Positions 1 to 7,366 of a stretch of 17,695 nucleotides of DNA are shown one piece after another (positions within the stretch are counted from its first letter, which is position 1; each line of letters begins with the position of its first letter). Under the pieces are notes generated by a model. That model worked only from the letters and a program-made list of their open reading frames with translations. It ran no database searches and was not told the origin of the DNA. The stretch comes from Oceanococcus sp041625325 (GTDB lineage: Bacteria; Pseudomonadota; Gammaproteobacteria; Nevskiales; Oceanococcaceae): the NCBI GenBank assembly GCA_041625325.1, contig JBFJTN010000054.1, forward strand, positions 1-17,695. Reading direction: 5' to 3'. Both the position numbers and the translations under genes were made by a program.

Positions 1-12
1 GGGGGATCCGAA

Positions 13-2232
13 TTGAATCGACGCTTGCCGGAACGTCTGCTTCCACTGGCCGCTGTCGGCGTGTTGCTGGTGCTGGGCCTGATCGCATTGCTCGGCCCGG
101 CGGATGCGCCTGAACCGCCGTTGCCGCAGGCCTTGCTGGACAGCCTGCGCGCCCGCCTGGAAGCCGGCGAGGCCCAGGGCTATGTCGGCCTGCTGCAGCA
201 GGCGGACAGCCGTGTCCTGCTCAATCTGCAGCTGATGGACCGGGACGGCGGGCTGCTGGCGGAGTGGCCGCCGGCCCTGACCCGCAGCGGCTGGGGCGCC
301 TTCGCGCCCGCACTGCAGCAGCTGCGCCGGGCGCTGTGGGGTCTGGCCGGCCGTCGGGAAACCCGGATGCTGCGCGGTGCCGATGGCGCGCCGCTGGGCG
401 AGCTGTCGCTGATCCGCCTGCGCGGCGGCGCGGCGCTGGCCAGCGGCCGGATCGGCGGCCTGGCCCTCAGCCTGCTGGCGCTGGCCGCCTTGTGGTCCCT
501 GCTGGGCCGGATGCCGCGCGCGGCAGCCCTGCCGGCCGGCCTGCCCCTGCGGCGGGGAGCGGGCAGCGTGGAGCGCATCGGCCTGCGCATGGGGGCTGCA
601 CTGGACCAGGCGGATCTGGGCCTGATCCTGCTCAACGCCGGGCAGAAAATCCGCTACATCAACCAGACGGCGGCCGCCCAGTGCGGCTGGGATCGCCAGG
701 CGGCGCTGAACCTGCCGGTCTATTCCGTGCTGCGTCTGCGCGGCAGCGACAGCAACCCGTTTTCCTTCGAGGGGCAGCAGCCTCTGAGCGAGCGCCTCAG
801 CCTCAGCCTGAGCACCCGGCAGGGCGGCACTCTGGACGTCAGCGTGACTATCCTGCGCCTGCGCGGGCGAGGCGACGACTGGACCGGCATGCTGATCCTG
901 CTGGATGCGGCCGACCACGAAACCCAGACCCTGGCCAGCCTGCGCCGCGAGGCGGAACTGGCCACGACCACCCTGGATGCGCTGAGTGACGGGGTCGCCG
1001 TGACCGACCGATTCGGCCGTATCCTGCGGGTGAACCGGCGGCTGAACCGGCTGTTCGCCTACGCGGACGGAGAACTGGAAGGCCTGGCCGTGTCCAAGCT
1101 GCTGCCCGTGCCCTTCCTGAACGAACCCTCGGTGACCCTGGCCCATTTTCTGGGCGAGCGTCAGGACGGACGGCCCAGGGTGGTGGGTTGGCGCAAGAAC
1201 GCGACCACCTTCCCGGTGGACCTGCGGGTCCAGGAACTGGGTGACGAGCCGTATCACTACCTGCTCCTGATCAGCGACTGTGGCGAGCGACTGCGTCAGG
1301 ACAACCTGTCCATGCGCCTGGGGCGTCTGCTCGATTACGCGGCGGAGGAAATCTACATCTTCGATGCGCACTCGCTGTACTTTGTCGAGGCCAATCGGGA
1401 AGCACAGGAGAATCTGGGGCTGAGCATGGAGCAGCTCGGGCGCATGACCCCGCTGCATCTGGCGCCGGGCCTGGACCGCGACCAGCTCGACCGGGACCTC
1501 AATGCCCTGCGCAATGGCGAACGTCGTCAGGTCACCTACCGCACCGATCATCGCCGCGCCAACGGCAGCAGCTACCCCGTCTCACTGCGGATCAGCTATT
1601 CACCGGAGGAGGAGCCGCCGGTGTTCATGGCCCTGGCCCAGGACATCACGGAACAGCGGGCCGCGGAGATGCGCCTGGAGTTCATGGCGCACAATGACGT
1701 GCTGACCCAGCTGCCCAACCGGGCGGCCCTGACCGCCCATCTGGACCGGATGCTGCAGCAGGAAAACACAAGCGGGGAGATCCATGTGTATTTCCTCGAC
1801 CTGGACGACTTCAAGAGCATCAACGACAGCCACGGCCATGCGGCGGGCGACGCCGTGCTGGTGGAGTTCACCCGGCGCATCCGATCCTGCCTGCCCGACG
1901 AGCACTTCCTGTCCCGCATGTCGGGTGACGAGTTCGTGATTGTCGCGCGGGTCCAGGGCTCGGAGTCGGTGGAGACGACCGCCGCGGAATTCCTGCGGGT
2001 GATGCGCGAACCCTTCCGGCTGCAGCAGGCCGACCTGCAGATCGGTGTCTGCATCGGGATCGCGCGCCGGCAGTCCGGCGAAGATGCTGCGCATCTGCTG
2101 CAGCGCGCGGACGCCGCCATGTATCGGGCCAAGGCCCGGGGCGGTCAGTGCTTCGTGATGGATGCGGGGCAGGGCGAAGCCGGGTTCGGGCCGATGAGCG
2201 GCGCCGCTGACCGCGCCCGGACAGGTGCCTGA
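13..2232 (+). CDS. Membrane-anchored triple-PAS GGDEF protein (probable diguanylate cyclase)
   Basis: Likely makes cyclic di-GMP from two GTP at the inner membrane in response to a sensed signal. Seen: an N-terminal hydrophobic segment at about residues 8-28, a sensor stretch to about 146, a second membrane helix at 147-167, then three PAS-like regions (about 193-305, 314-430, 440-555) and a GGDEF domain (about 560-715). The GGDEF domain has FLDLDDFKSINDSHGH-type metal/GTP residues and the signature SGDEF at 637-641 in place of GGDEF. The RxxD inhibitory site expected five residues upstream is absent (PDEH there). There is no EAL domain. The start is a TTG preceded by GGGGGA at bases 1-6. The frame stays open to the window edge, so the gene could begin further left. 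It converges on the stress-protein gene across an 18-base gap containing a T run. Domain class is certain; cyclase activity is inferred, and the ligand is unknown. Confidence 0.85.
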   Translation: MNRRLPERLLPLAAVGVLLVLGLIALLGPADAPEPPLPQALLDSLRARLEAGEAQGYVGLLQQADSRVLLNLQLMDRDGGLLAEWPPALTRSGWGAFAPALQQLRRALWGLAGRRETRMLRGADGAPLGELSLIRLRGGAALASGRIGGLALSLLALAALWSLLGRMPRAAALPAGLPLRRGAGSVERIGLRMGAALDQADLGLILLNAGQKIRYINQTAAAQCGWDRQAALNLPVYSVLRLRGSDSNPFSFEGQQPLSERLSLSLSTRQGGTLDVSVTILRLRGRGDDWTGMLILLDAADHETQTLASLRREAELATTTLDALSDGVAVTDRFGRILRVNRRLNRLFAYADGELEGLAVSKLLPVPFLNEPSVTLAHFLGERQDGRPRVVGWRKNATTFPVDLRVQELGDEPYHYLLLISDCGERLRQDNLSMRLGRLLDYAAEEIYIFDAHSLYFVEANREAQENLGLSMEQLGRMTPLHLAPGLDRDQLDRDLNALRNGERRQVTYRTDHRRANGSSYPVSLRISYSPEEEPPVFMALAQDITEQRAAEMRLEFMAHNDVLTQLPNRAALTAHLDRMLQQENTSGEIHVYFLDLDDFKSINDSHGHAAGDAVLVEFTRRIRSCLPDEHFLSRMSGDEFVIVARVQGSESVETTAAEFLRVMREPFRLQQADLQIGVCIGIARRQSGEDAAHLLQRADAAMYRAKARGGQCFVMDAGQGEAGFGPMSGAADRARTGA

Positions 2233-2250
2233 ACCCGCCGGAACTCTTTT

Positions 2251-2685
2251 TCAGCCCTCGCTCAGATTGATCGCCACCACGTCGCAGGGGCAGCGATGCA
2301 ACACCGCATCCTCGGCATGGTCGAACAGGGCGGCCAGGCCGCGACGGCAGTGATTGCCCACGACCGTGAGGTCGATTCGATGCGCCTTGATGGCCGCATT
2401 GAGTTCGGTGACCAGATCACCGGTGACGACGTGGCATTGCTCGGCTGCGACCTGGTAGTCCTGGGCCAGTTTGGCGACCTGCTCGCGGGCCCGCTGCTCC
2501 AGTTCGTCACTGATGGAAATCGGCGCGGTGAGCATGGCGTCCTCGGTGCCGGTCAGCGGCACGTATTCCACCACATGCAGCAGATGCAGCCGGGCCCCGA
2601 ACAGGTCGGCCAGTTCGCGGGCGCGCTGCAATACGCGGCGGTTCTCGTCACTCAGGGCCACCAGACAGAGGATGGACGAATACAC
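2251..2685 (-). CDS. Universal stress protein, UspA family
   Basis: A small cytoplasmic single-domain universal stress protein (144 residues, the usual family size). Such proteins support survival in stasis and stress, often as dimers. Seen: the N-terminal beta strand YSSILCLVALS, a VVEYVPL strand near 38-44, and a C-terminal RIDLTVVGNH...CPCDVVAI strand pair. The ATP-binding pattern of nucleotide-binding members (G-x2-G-x9-G-S/T) is not kept: it reads G110-x2-C113 and then H123-A124. That places it with the E. coli UspA-like, probably non-ATP-binding type. The start is GTG, chosen because GGGAGA (bases 2693-2698, minus strand) sits about seven bases upstream. It is divergent from the AarF-like kinase gene with a shared -10 region. 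Family assignment is firm; its specific role is not known. Confidence 0.9.
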   Translation of the reverse strand: MYSSILCLVALSDENRRVLQRARELADLFGARLHLLHVVEYVPLTGTEDAMLTAPISISDELEQRAREQVAKLAQDYQVAAEQCHVVTGDLVTELNAAIKAHRIDLTVVGNHCRRGLAALFDHAEDAVLHRCPCDVVAINLSEG

Positions 2686-2692
2686 GGTGGGC

Positions 2693-2698
2693 TCTCCC
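2693..2698 (-). promoter_or_regulatory. Shine-Dalgarno GGGAGA for the UspA-family GTG start
   Basis: Reading the minus strand, GGGAGA lies seven bases before the GTG at 2685-2683. It is the best ribosome-binding match in this gap and supports the GTG start over later in-frame codons. Confidence 0.55.
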
Positions 2699-2713
2699 GG
2701 CAGGTGCTTGGGC

Positions 2714-2720
2714 TATAATA
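2714..2720. promoter_or_regulatory. Overlapping divergent -10 elements (symmetric promoter)
   Basis: The sequence CTATAATAG spans 2713-2721. On the plus strand it gives a perfect TATAAT at 2714-2719 pointing at the AarF-like kinase gene. On the minus strand it gives TATTAT (5 of 6 matches) at 2720-2715 pointing at the stress-protein gene. Predicted starts would be near 2726 (plus) and 2708 (minus), giving leaders of roughly 40 and 23 bases. No good -35 hexamer is visible at 16-18 bases on either side, so an activator or a weak promoter is possible. One symmetric -10 serving two divergent transcripts is a known bacterial promoter type; its use here is inferred. Confidence 0.5.
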
Positions 2721-2731
2721 GCGAATCGTAA

Positions 2732-2754
2732 CCCGCCCGTTGGCGGGATTTTTC
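2732..2754 (+). terminator. Terminator-like hairpin in the leader of the AarF-like gene
   Basis: CCCGCC (2732-2737) pairs perfectly with GGCGGG (2742-2747) around a CGTT loop, followed by ATTTTT. This is the shape of a short intrinsic terminator or attenuator. It lies only about six bases after the predicted plus-strand transcription start and 11 bases before the TTG start codon. It cannot serve an upstream plus-strand gene unless transcription enters from the left, because the neighbour on that side is on the minus strand. The role is uncertain; the hairpin itself is read directly from the sequence. Confidence 0.45.
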
Positions 2755-2764
2755 GGACCTGATT

Positions 2765-4057
2765 TTGTTGCAACGCAATAAACAATTGCGCCTGGTGCGC
2801 GCGACCCTGAGCAGCGGCGTACGCCTGGGCCAGACTGCCGGTGTGGTCGGGCGCACCGGCCTCGACTGGCTGCGCGGCAAGCGCCCGCCGGCACCGGTGC
2901 TGATGCGCCAGACTTTCGAGCAGCTGGGCGCGACCTACATCAAGCTGGGCCAGTTCATCGCCAGCGCGCCATCCCTGTTCCCCCGCGAGTACGTGGAGGC
3001 CTTCCAGGGCTGTCTGGACGATGTGCCGTCGCTGCCCTTCGAGACCGTGCAGCGCACCCTGGAAGAGGAATTTGACCGGCCGCTGAGCGAGATCTTCCGC
3101 CATATCGAGCGCCAGCCGCTGGCTTCGGCCTCGATCGCCCAGGTCCACGCCGCGACCCTGGTCACCGGTGAGGACGTGGTCATCAAGGTGCAGAAGCCCG
3201 GCGTGGAGACGGTGCTGTCCACCGACTTCAACGTGCTCTACGCCTCCGCCCGCATCATGGAGCGCCTGGTGCCAGGGGCCAGCCGCGCCTCGCTGGGCGA
3301 CATCATCGGCGACGTGCAGGCCACCATGCTCAAGGAATGCGATTTCCTGGCCGAGGCCAACAACATCGAGATCTTTCGCCAGTTCCTGCGTGAGGCCGGC
3401 AACGAATTTGCCGTGGCGCCGCGGGTCTACCATCAGGCCACCACCCGGCGCGTGCTAACCATGGAGCGGCTGTACGGGGTGCCTTTCACCGATCTTGAGA
3501 GCATCCGCCGCTACTCGCCGCAGCCCGAGTGGACCCTGATCAACGCGCTGAATACCTGGATGGATTCGCTGCTGCGCTGCCAGTTCTTCCACGCCGACGT
3601 GCACGCCGGCAACCTGATGGTGCTGGAGGATGGCCGGGTCGGCTTCATCGATTTCGGCATCGTCGGGCACATCCGCAAGGAGACCTGGCAGGCGCTGATC
3701 GATTTCATGCAGGCCCGTGCCGCCTCGGACTACCGCAAGATGGCGCAGTGCATGCTGACCATCGGGGTCACCGCGGACAACGTGGATGTGAATGATCTGG
3801 CCCGCGACCTGCGTGATCTGATCGAATCGGCGCGCAACATGATCGAGGGGCCGGCGCCGGCGCAGCCGGAACTGGATGTGGACGAGGCCGAGCGCTTCAT
3901 GCTGTCCATCGTCGATCTCGGTCGCAAGCACGGCGTGCGTTTTCCCAAGGAATTCGCCCTGCTGCTCAAGCAGCTGCTGTACTTCGACCGCTACATCCAG
4001 CTGCTCGCGCCGGACCTGTCACCCTTCGAGGACTCCCGCATCCAGCTGGTTCACTGA
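2765..4057 (+). CDS. ABC1/AarF/UbiB family kinase-like protein
   Basis: A member of the atypical kinase family that includes UbiB, COQ8 and AarF, which support ubiquinone biosynthesis or lipid-linked functions. Family hallmarks are all visible: the KxGQ motif (K60-LGQ63), the alanine-rich loop ASASIAQVHAA (120-130), the VIKVQ lysine K141, ECD at 191-193, the catalytic loop HADVHAGN (H276 to N283, with D278) and DFG at 296-298. At 430 residues it lacks the two C-terminal membrane helices of E. coli UbiB (about 546 residues), so it is likely a second AarF-type paralogue rather than ubiB itself. The start is TTG, with a second TTG directly after it and no convincing Shine-Dalgarno. An in-frame stop at 2729-2731 bounds the start upstream, and the next ATG (2903) would cut into the KxGQ helix region. 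The substrate is unknown. Confidence 0.88.
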   Translation: MLQRNKQLRLVRATLSSGVRLGQTAGVVGRTGLDWLRGKRPPAPVLMRQTFEQLGATYIKLGQFIASAPSLFPREYVEAFQGCLDDVPSLPFETVQRTLEEEFDRPLSEIFRHIERQPLASASIAQVHAATLVTGEDVVIKVQKPGVETVLSTDFNVLYASARIMERLVPGASRASLGDIIGDVQATMLKECDFLAEANNIEIFRQFLREAGNEFAVAPRVYHQATTRRVLTMERLYGVPFTDLESIRRYSPQPEWTLINALNTWMDSLLRCQFFHADVHAGNLMVLEDGRVGFIDFGIVGHIRKETWQALIDFMQARAASDYRKMAQCMLTIGVTADNVDVNDLARDLRDLIESARNMIEGPAPAQPELDVDEAERFMLSIVDLGRKHGVRFPKEFALLLKQLLYFDRYIQLLAPDLSPFEDSRIQLVH

Positions 4058-4082
4058 GCGCGCCAGGCGGTTCGGACTGCGC

Positions 4083-4940
4083 CTACTCGAAGTTCAGCGT
4101 GGTGGTTTCCCCGGCACGCACCGTCGCCGTGGCGCTGGCGATGAAGCGGATGGTTTCGCTGCTCAGCGGGTTGTCCAGATCCGCCTCACAGGTCAGCGCC
4201 AGGGTATAGCTGCCCGCCGGCAGGAACGGCGCCACATAGTCATCCTGGGTCTCGGAACTGCGCAGCAGGGCGGTGCTGAGCGGATTCGGCGCGACGCCGT
4301 CCAGGTCATCCGGCGTGACGCTGCCGGCGAACACGTAGACCACCGTGCCGGCCTGTTCGTCCGCCGTGGTGGCGCAGCCGGCATCGCCGAGCAGCGTGCT
4401 CGCCGCATTGCCGCTGATCGTGCCCGCTTTGCCGTTCTCGATCACCCGCAACCGGGGCGACAGCTGGCGCTCGCCGGCCGAGGTCTCGCCGAACAGCAGG
4501 GAACTGCGCAGATCGAAGTGCACGGTGAGTTGCGTGTCTTCCTCGTCACGGATGCTGAAATCCTCCGCTGCGGTGGTCGTCGCGCCAGAGCGCAGCACCA
4601 GCGGGAATTCGGCGCCGCTGCTGTCTTCGATATAGGAATCGCGCACGCTGCTGGCCATGGCCAGTTGCAAAGTCAGGCCGGTGTAATTGCCGGCACCGAT
4701 TTCACGGTCGCTGATCAGGGCGGTCACCGCGCCCCGGTCCAGGGCCAGCAGGTCGATATCGCGGTCGGGGTCGATGTTGATGCTCACCGTGCTGCCGTCA
4801 TCCCGGCGCAGGTCGATGGCGGTGATGCGCAGCACCGCGGCATTGAGCTCCTCGGGCGGGGTGGCGCTCAGGGAGATCCCCACGCGGCCCTCGCAGGCCG
4901 AGATCAGCAGGCACAGCAGGACGGGCAGGAGTCGGTTCAT
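4083..4940 (-). CDS. DUF4382-type lipoprotein
   Basis: A predicted lipoprotein of 285 residues. The signal peptide MNRLLPVLLCLLISAC ends in a lipobox (ISAC, lipidated Cys16) followed by Glu, so outer-membrane sorting is expected. The N-terminal half (about 20-175) resembles DUF4382 domains: a beta-rich ISLSATPPEELNAAVLRITAIDL segment, then VTALISDREIGAGNYTGLTLQL. The remaining 100 or so residues form a second beta-rich section ending in ATVRAGETTTLNFE, perhaps an Ig- or carboxypeptidase-regulatory-like fold. It begins five bases after the murI stop, so it is probably co-transcribed with cysQ and murI and may be translationally coupled. No catalytic motif is seen and function is unknown. DUF4382 is assigned by resemblance and needs a profile search. 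Confidence 0.72.
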   Translation of the reverse strand: MNRLLPVLLCLLISACEGRVGISLSATPPEELNAAVLRITAIDLRRDDGSTVSINIDPDRDIDLLALDRGAVTALISDREIGAGNYTGLTLQLAMASSVRDSYIEDSSGAEFPLVLRSGATTTAAEDFSIRDEEDTQLTVHFDLRSSLLFGETSAGERQLSPRLRVIENGKAGTISGNAASTLLGDAGCATTADEQAGTVVYVFAGSVTPDDLDGVAPNPLSTALLRSSETQDDYVAPFLPAGSYTLALTCEADLDNPLSSETIRFIASATATVRAGETTTLNFE

Positions 4941-4945
4941 ACGCT

Positions 4946-5770
4946 TCAGGTGACCAGGGTGGTGGATGGAGGGAGCAGCATATCGCCTTCCCAGCGCCAG
5001 GTTTCAACCGTGGCGTGCCGGGCGAAGCGCTGCTGCAGCATGCCTTGCAGGCTGTCGGGGCGGTCGGCGGTGGTCACGAAGCGGTCCGCCCCGCGGGCCG
5101 GCGGCAGTGGGTCGAGAGCGCGCCACAGGCGCTCGACCTGGCGGGCCACTGCAGGCGCGGGGTCGATCAGCTGGACGCCGGGTCCGAAGACCTCGCCCAG
5201 CTCGGACAGGACCAGGGGATAATGGGTGCAGCCGAGCACGATGGTGTCCGCCCCGCGCTGCTGCATGGGGGCGACATGGCCGCGCAGCAGCTCCCGCAGG
5301 GGCTCGCCCGTCACACCCTGTTCGATCGCTTCGGCCAGGCCGGGGCAGTCGCTGGAGACGATCTCCACATGGCCGGCGAAGCGGGCGGCGGTCTGCTGCA
5401 GCAGTTCGCCTTTGAGGGTGCCGCGGGTGGCCATCAGGCCGACCACCCCGCTGCGGGTCTGCAGCGCGGCGGGTTTCACGGCCGGTTCCATGCCGACGAA
5501 GGGCAGGTCGGTGAAGTGTGCACGCAGGGTCTTCAGGGCGGCGGCCGAGGCCGTGTTGCAGGCCAGCACGATCAGGCGGCAGCCGGCCTCGCGCAGGGCC
5601 CGGGTCATGCCCAGGCACAGGCGCTGGATCTCCGCCGGCTCCCGCGTCCCGTAAGGCAGGTGCCGCTGGTCGGCCAGATACAGGCAGGGAACATCCGGGC
5701 AGCGCTCACGGATGGCCTGCCAGACGGTCAGGCCGCCCAGGCCCGAGTCGATGATGCCGATGCCGGCCAT
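4946..5770 (-). CDS. murI: Glutamate racemase MurI
   Basis: Interconverts L- and D-glutamate in the cytoplasm, supplying D-Glu for peptidoglycan. At 274 residues the length is normal. Diagnostic motifs are present: GIIDSGLGGLTV at the N-terminus (D8, S9), the first catalytic cysteine in ACNTAS (C71), and the second in GCTHYPL (C181). The frame is open far upstream through cysQ, but homology starts at MAGIGIIDSG, so the ATG at 5770 is chosen. It lies 14 bases after the cysQ stop. GGAG sits too close to the ATG to be an ideal ribosome site, so translation may depend on coupling to cysQ. Confidence 0.95.
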   Translation of the reverse strand: MAGIGIIDSGLGGLTVWQAIRERCPDVPCLYLADQRHLPYGTREPAEIQRLCLGMTRALREAGCRLIVLACNTASAAALKTLRAHFTDLPFVGMEPAVKPAALQTRSGVVGLMATRGTLKGELLQQTAARFAGHVEIVSSDCPGLAEAIEQGVTGEPLRELLRGHVAPMQQRGADTIVLGCTHYPLVLSELGEVFGPGVQLIDPAPAVARQVERLWRALDPLPPARGADRFVTTADRPDSLQGMLQQRFARHATVETWRWEGDMLLPPSTTLVT

Positions 5771-5784
5771 GCTCCGGCGCAGGC

Positions 5785-6582
5785 TCAGGCCTTGAGCAGG
5801 CCGGCCCAGTCGTGGCGGGCGGTGCTGACGGCCAGGAAATGCGGATTCAGCAGTTCGTCCTTGCTGTTGTAGCGCAGCGGCTTGCCATCGGTCTTGAGCA
5901 CCGCGCCGCCGGCCGCTTCCAGCACGCACTGGCCGGCCGCGGTGTCCCATTCCGAGGTCAGGCCCAGGCGCGGATAGAAATCGGCGCTGCCTTCGGCGAT
6001 CAGGCAGAATTTCAGCGAACTGCCGGCGGACACCGGCTCGTGCGGCGGGATCTTCTGCAGCAGGGCCTCCACCTCGGCGGAACGATGGCTGCGGCTGACC
6101 AGCACCTTCCAGTCCTGCTCGGGCAGCGCACGGCAGCGGATCGGTTTGGCCTGGCCGGTGTCGGCGCTCCATTTCTGCGCGCCGGCCTTGATGTCGCCCC
6201 AGTAGCTGACCCCCAGGGCCGGGGCATAGACCACGCTGCGCACCGCGCGGCCATGGTCGATCAGCGCGATATTGACGGTGAATTCGCCATTGCGCTTGAT
6301 GAATTCCTTGGTGCCGTCCAGGGGGTCCACCAGCCAGTAGTGCTGCCAGCCCTGGCGGGTGGCGTAGTCCGCGATACCGCCTTCTTCGGACAGGACCGGC
6401 ACGTCGGGGGTCAGGCTGGACAGGCCGGCCAGGATGATCCTGTGCGCCGCGAGATCGGCCTGGGTCAGGGGCGAGTTGTCATCCTTGGATTCGACGGCGA
6501 TCTCGCTGTCGTAGATCTTCATGATCGCGTCGCCAGCCTGCAGGGCCAGGGTGTGGAGAGATTCGAGTTTGGGGTAATCCAT
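5785..6582 (-). CDS. cysQ: 3'(2'),5'-bisphosphate nucleotidase CysQ
   Basis: Dephosphorylates 3'-phosphoadenosine 5'-phosphate (PAP) to AMP, removing the by-product of sulfate assimilation; a magnesium-dependent inositol-monophosphatase-fold enzyme. Metal-site motifs are visible: SEEGG (E66, E67), DPLDGTKEF (D86, D89) and WDTAAGQCVLEAAGG near the C-terminus. Length is 265 residues, typical for CysQ. The start is the ATG at 6582 (MDYPKLESL). The frame extends 22 residues further to a GTG, but that extension is proline-rich and unlike the family. It is the first gene of a leftward cysQ-murI-lipoprotein run. It diverges from yrfG, and no nudE lies beside it. Confidence 0.94.
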   Translation of the reverse strand: MDYPKLESLHTLALQAGDAIMKIYDSEIAVESKDDNSPLTQADLAAHRIILAGLSSLTPDVPVLSEEGGIADYATRQGWQHYWLVDPLDGTKEFIKRNGEFTVNIALIDHGRAVRSVVYAPALGVSYWGDIKAGAQKWSADTGQAKPIRCRALPEQDWKVLVSRSHRSAEVEALLQKIPPHEPVSAGSSLKFCLIAEGSADFYPRLGLTSEWDTAAGQCVLEAAGGAVLKTDGKPLRYNSKDELLNPHFLAVSTARHDWAGLLKA

Positions 6583-6665
6583 GGGCCTTGGGTCCGGGGG
6601 CAATGGGTGGGGTGAAGCCAGCACGGCAGAGTCGGGCCCGCTGATCACGCGCGCGCCCGAAGCAC

Positions 6666-6671
6666 TACACT
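6666..6671 (+). promoter_or_regulatory. Candidate -10 (TACACT) directly before yrfG
   Basis: TACACT matches the TATAAT consensus at four positions and ends seven bases before the yrfG ATG. Transcription would therefore start at or next to the A of the ATG. No Shine-Dalgarno is visible before this ATG, which fits a leaderless message. The -35 region (TGATCA at 6642-6647) is poor. Confidence 0.3.
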
Positions 6672-6678
6672 AGACGCC

Positions 6679-7347
6679 ATGAACGCGCGCCTGGACTGGA
6701 CCAGAGTGGATACCGTGCTGCTCGACATGGATGGCACGGTGCTGGATCTGGCTTTCGACAATTTCTTCTGGCTGCACCATCTGCCGGCAACCTGGGGTGC
6801 ACGGCGCGGTCTCGACCGTGACGAGGCCATGGCCGAGCTGATGCCGCATTTTACCGCGCACCGGGGTTCGCTGCGATGGTATTGCCTGGATCACTGGAGC
6901 GAACTGCTGGATCTGGACGTGGTGCAACTCAAGCGCGACTGCGCGCAGCGCATCCGCTTGCTGCCCGGCGCCGAGGATTTCCTGCGCCGGGTGCGCGACT
7001 CCGGCCGGCGCCTGCTGCTGGTGACCAATGCGCATCCCGCGGCCCTGGAACTGAAACTGGAACAATGCCCGATCGGGGACTACTTCGAGCACACCGTGTC
7101 CACCCACAGCTGGGGCATGCCCAAGGAAGAGGCGGGATTCTGGCCGGTCTTCGCGCGGGACTGCGCGGTGCGCCTGGAGCGCAGCCTGTTCGTGGATGAC
7201 AGCGAGCCGGTGCTGCGCGGCGCCCAGGCCGGCGGGGTGGGGCAGCTGTGCGGCATCCTGGCGCCGGACAGCAGCACCGCGGTGCGCCCGCCATTTGGAG
7301 ACTGGCCTCACGTGCACGGACTGGCGGAACTCGAGGTGCCGGCCTGA
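6679..7347 (+). CDS. yrfG: HAD-superfamily nucleotidase YrfG (GMP/IMP nucleotidase type)
   Basis: A haloacid-dehalogenase phosphatase. E. coli YrfG acts on purine 5'-monophosphates such as GMP and IMP. Motif I is LLDMDGTVLDLAFDN (nucleophile D16, acid/base D18), motif II is LLLVTNAHP and motif IV is LFVDDSEPVL. The stretches DLAFDNFFW, WYCLDHWSE and STHSWGMPKE match YrfG closely, so the subfamily call is strong. Length is 222 residues, as in E. coli. It is divergent from cysQ across 96 bases and converges on rhlB with a 19-base gap. No ribosome-binding site precedes the ATG. Exact substrate preference is taken from the family. Confidence 0.92.
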   Translation: MNARLDWTRVDTVLLDMDGTVLDLAFDNFFWLHHLPATWGARRGLDRDEAMAELMPHFTAHRGSLRWYCLDHWSELLDLDVVQLKRDCAQRIRLLPGAEDFLRRVRDSGRRLLLVTNAHPAALELKLEQCPIGDYFEHTVSTHSWGMPKEEAGFWPVFARDCAVRLERSLFVDDSEPVLRGAQAGGVGQLCGILAPDSSTAVRPPFGDWPHVHGLAELEVPA

Positions 7348-7355
7348 GAGCCGGC
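7338..7355. terminator. GC-only hairpin across the yrfG stop codon
   Basis: GCCGGC (7338-7343) and GCCGGC (7350-7355) are self-complementary arms around six bases containing the yrfG TGA. No T run follows, so it is not a classical intrinsic terminator. It could shield the 3' ends of the convergent yrfG and rhlB transcripts. GC-rich sequence produces such repeats by chance, so confidence is low. Confidence 0.2.
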
Positions 7356-7366
7356 GCGGCGGCCGT

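Noticed and set aside
1..15. GGATCC followed by GAATT at the left edge, resembling a BamHI/EcoRI cloning linker
   Set aside because: The EcoRI site is incomplete (GAATTG) and the bases fit the reading frame and a ribosome-binding site. It is probably genomic, although the very edge cannot be checked.
4065..4084. AGGCG/CGCCT inverted repeat between the kinase and lipoprotein stops
   Set aside because: The 5-bp stem with a 10-base loop and no T run is too weak to call a terminator in GC-rich DNA.
3876..5222. 448-residue open frame over the end of the kinase and across the lipoprotein and murI
   Set aside because: It crosses three better-supported genes in a different frame or strand and shows no coherent domain.
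5771..6172. N-terminal extension of the murI frame into cysQ
   Set aside because: Homology to glutamate racemase begins at MAGIGIIDSG, and the extension is frame-shadow sequence of cysQ.
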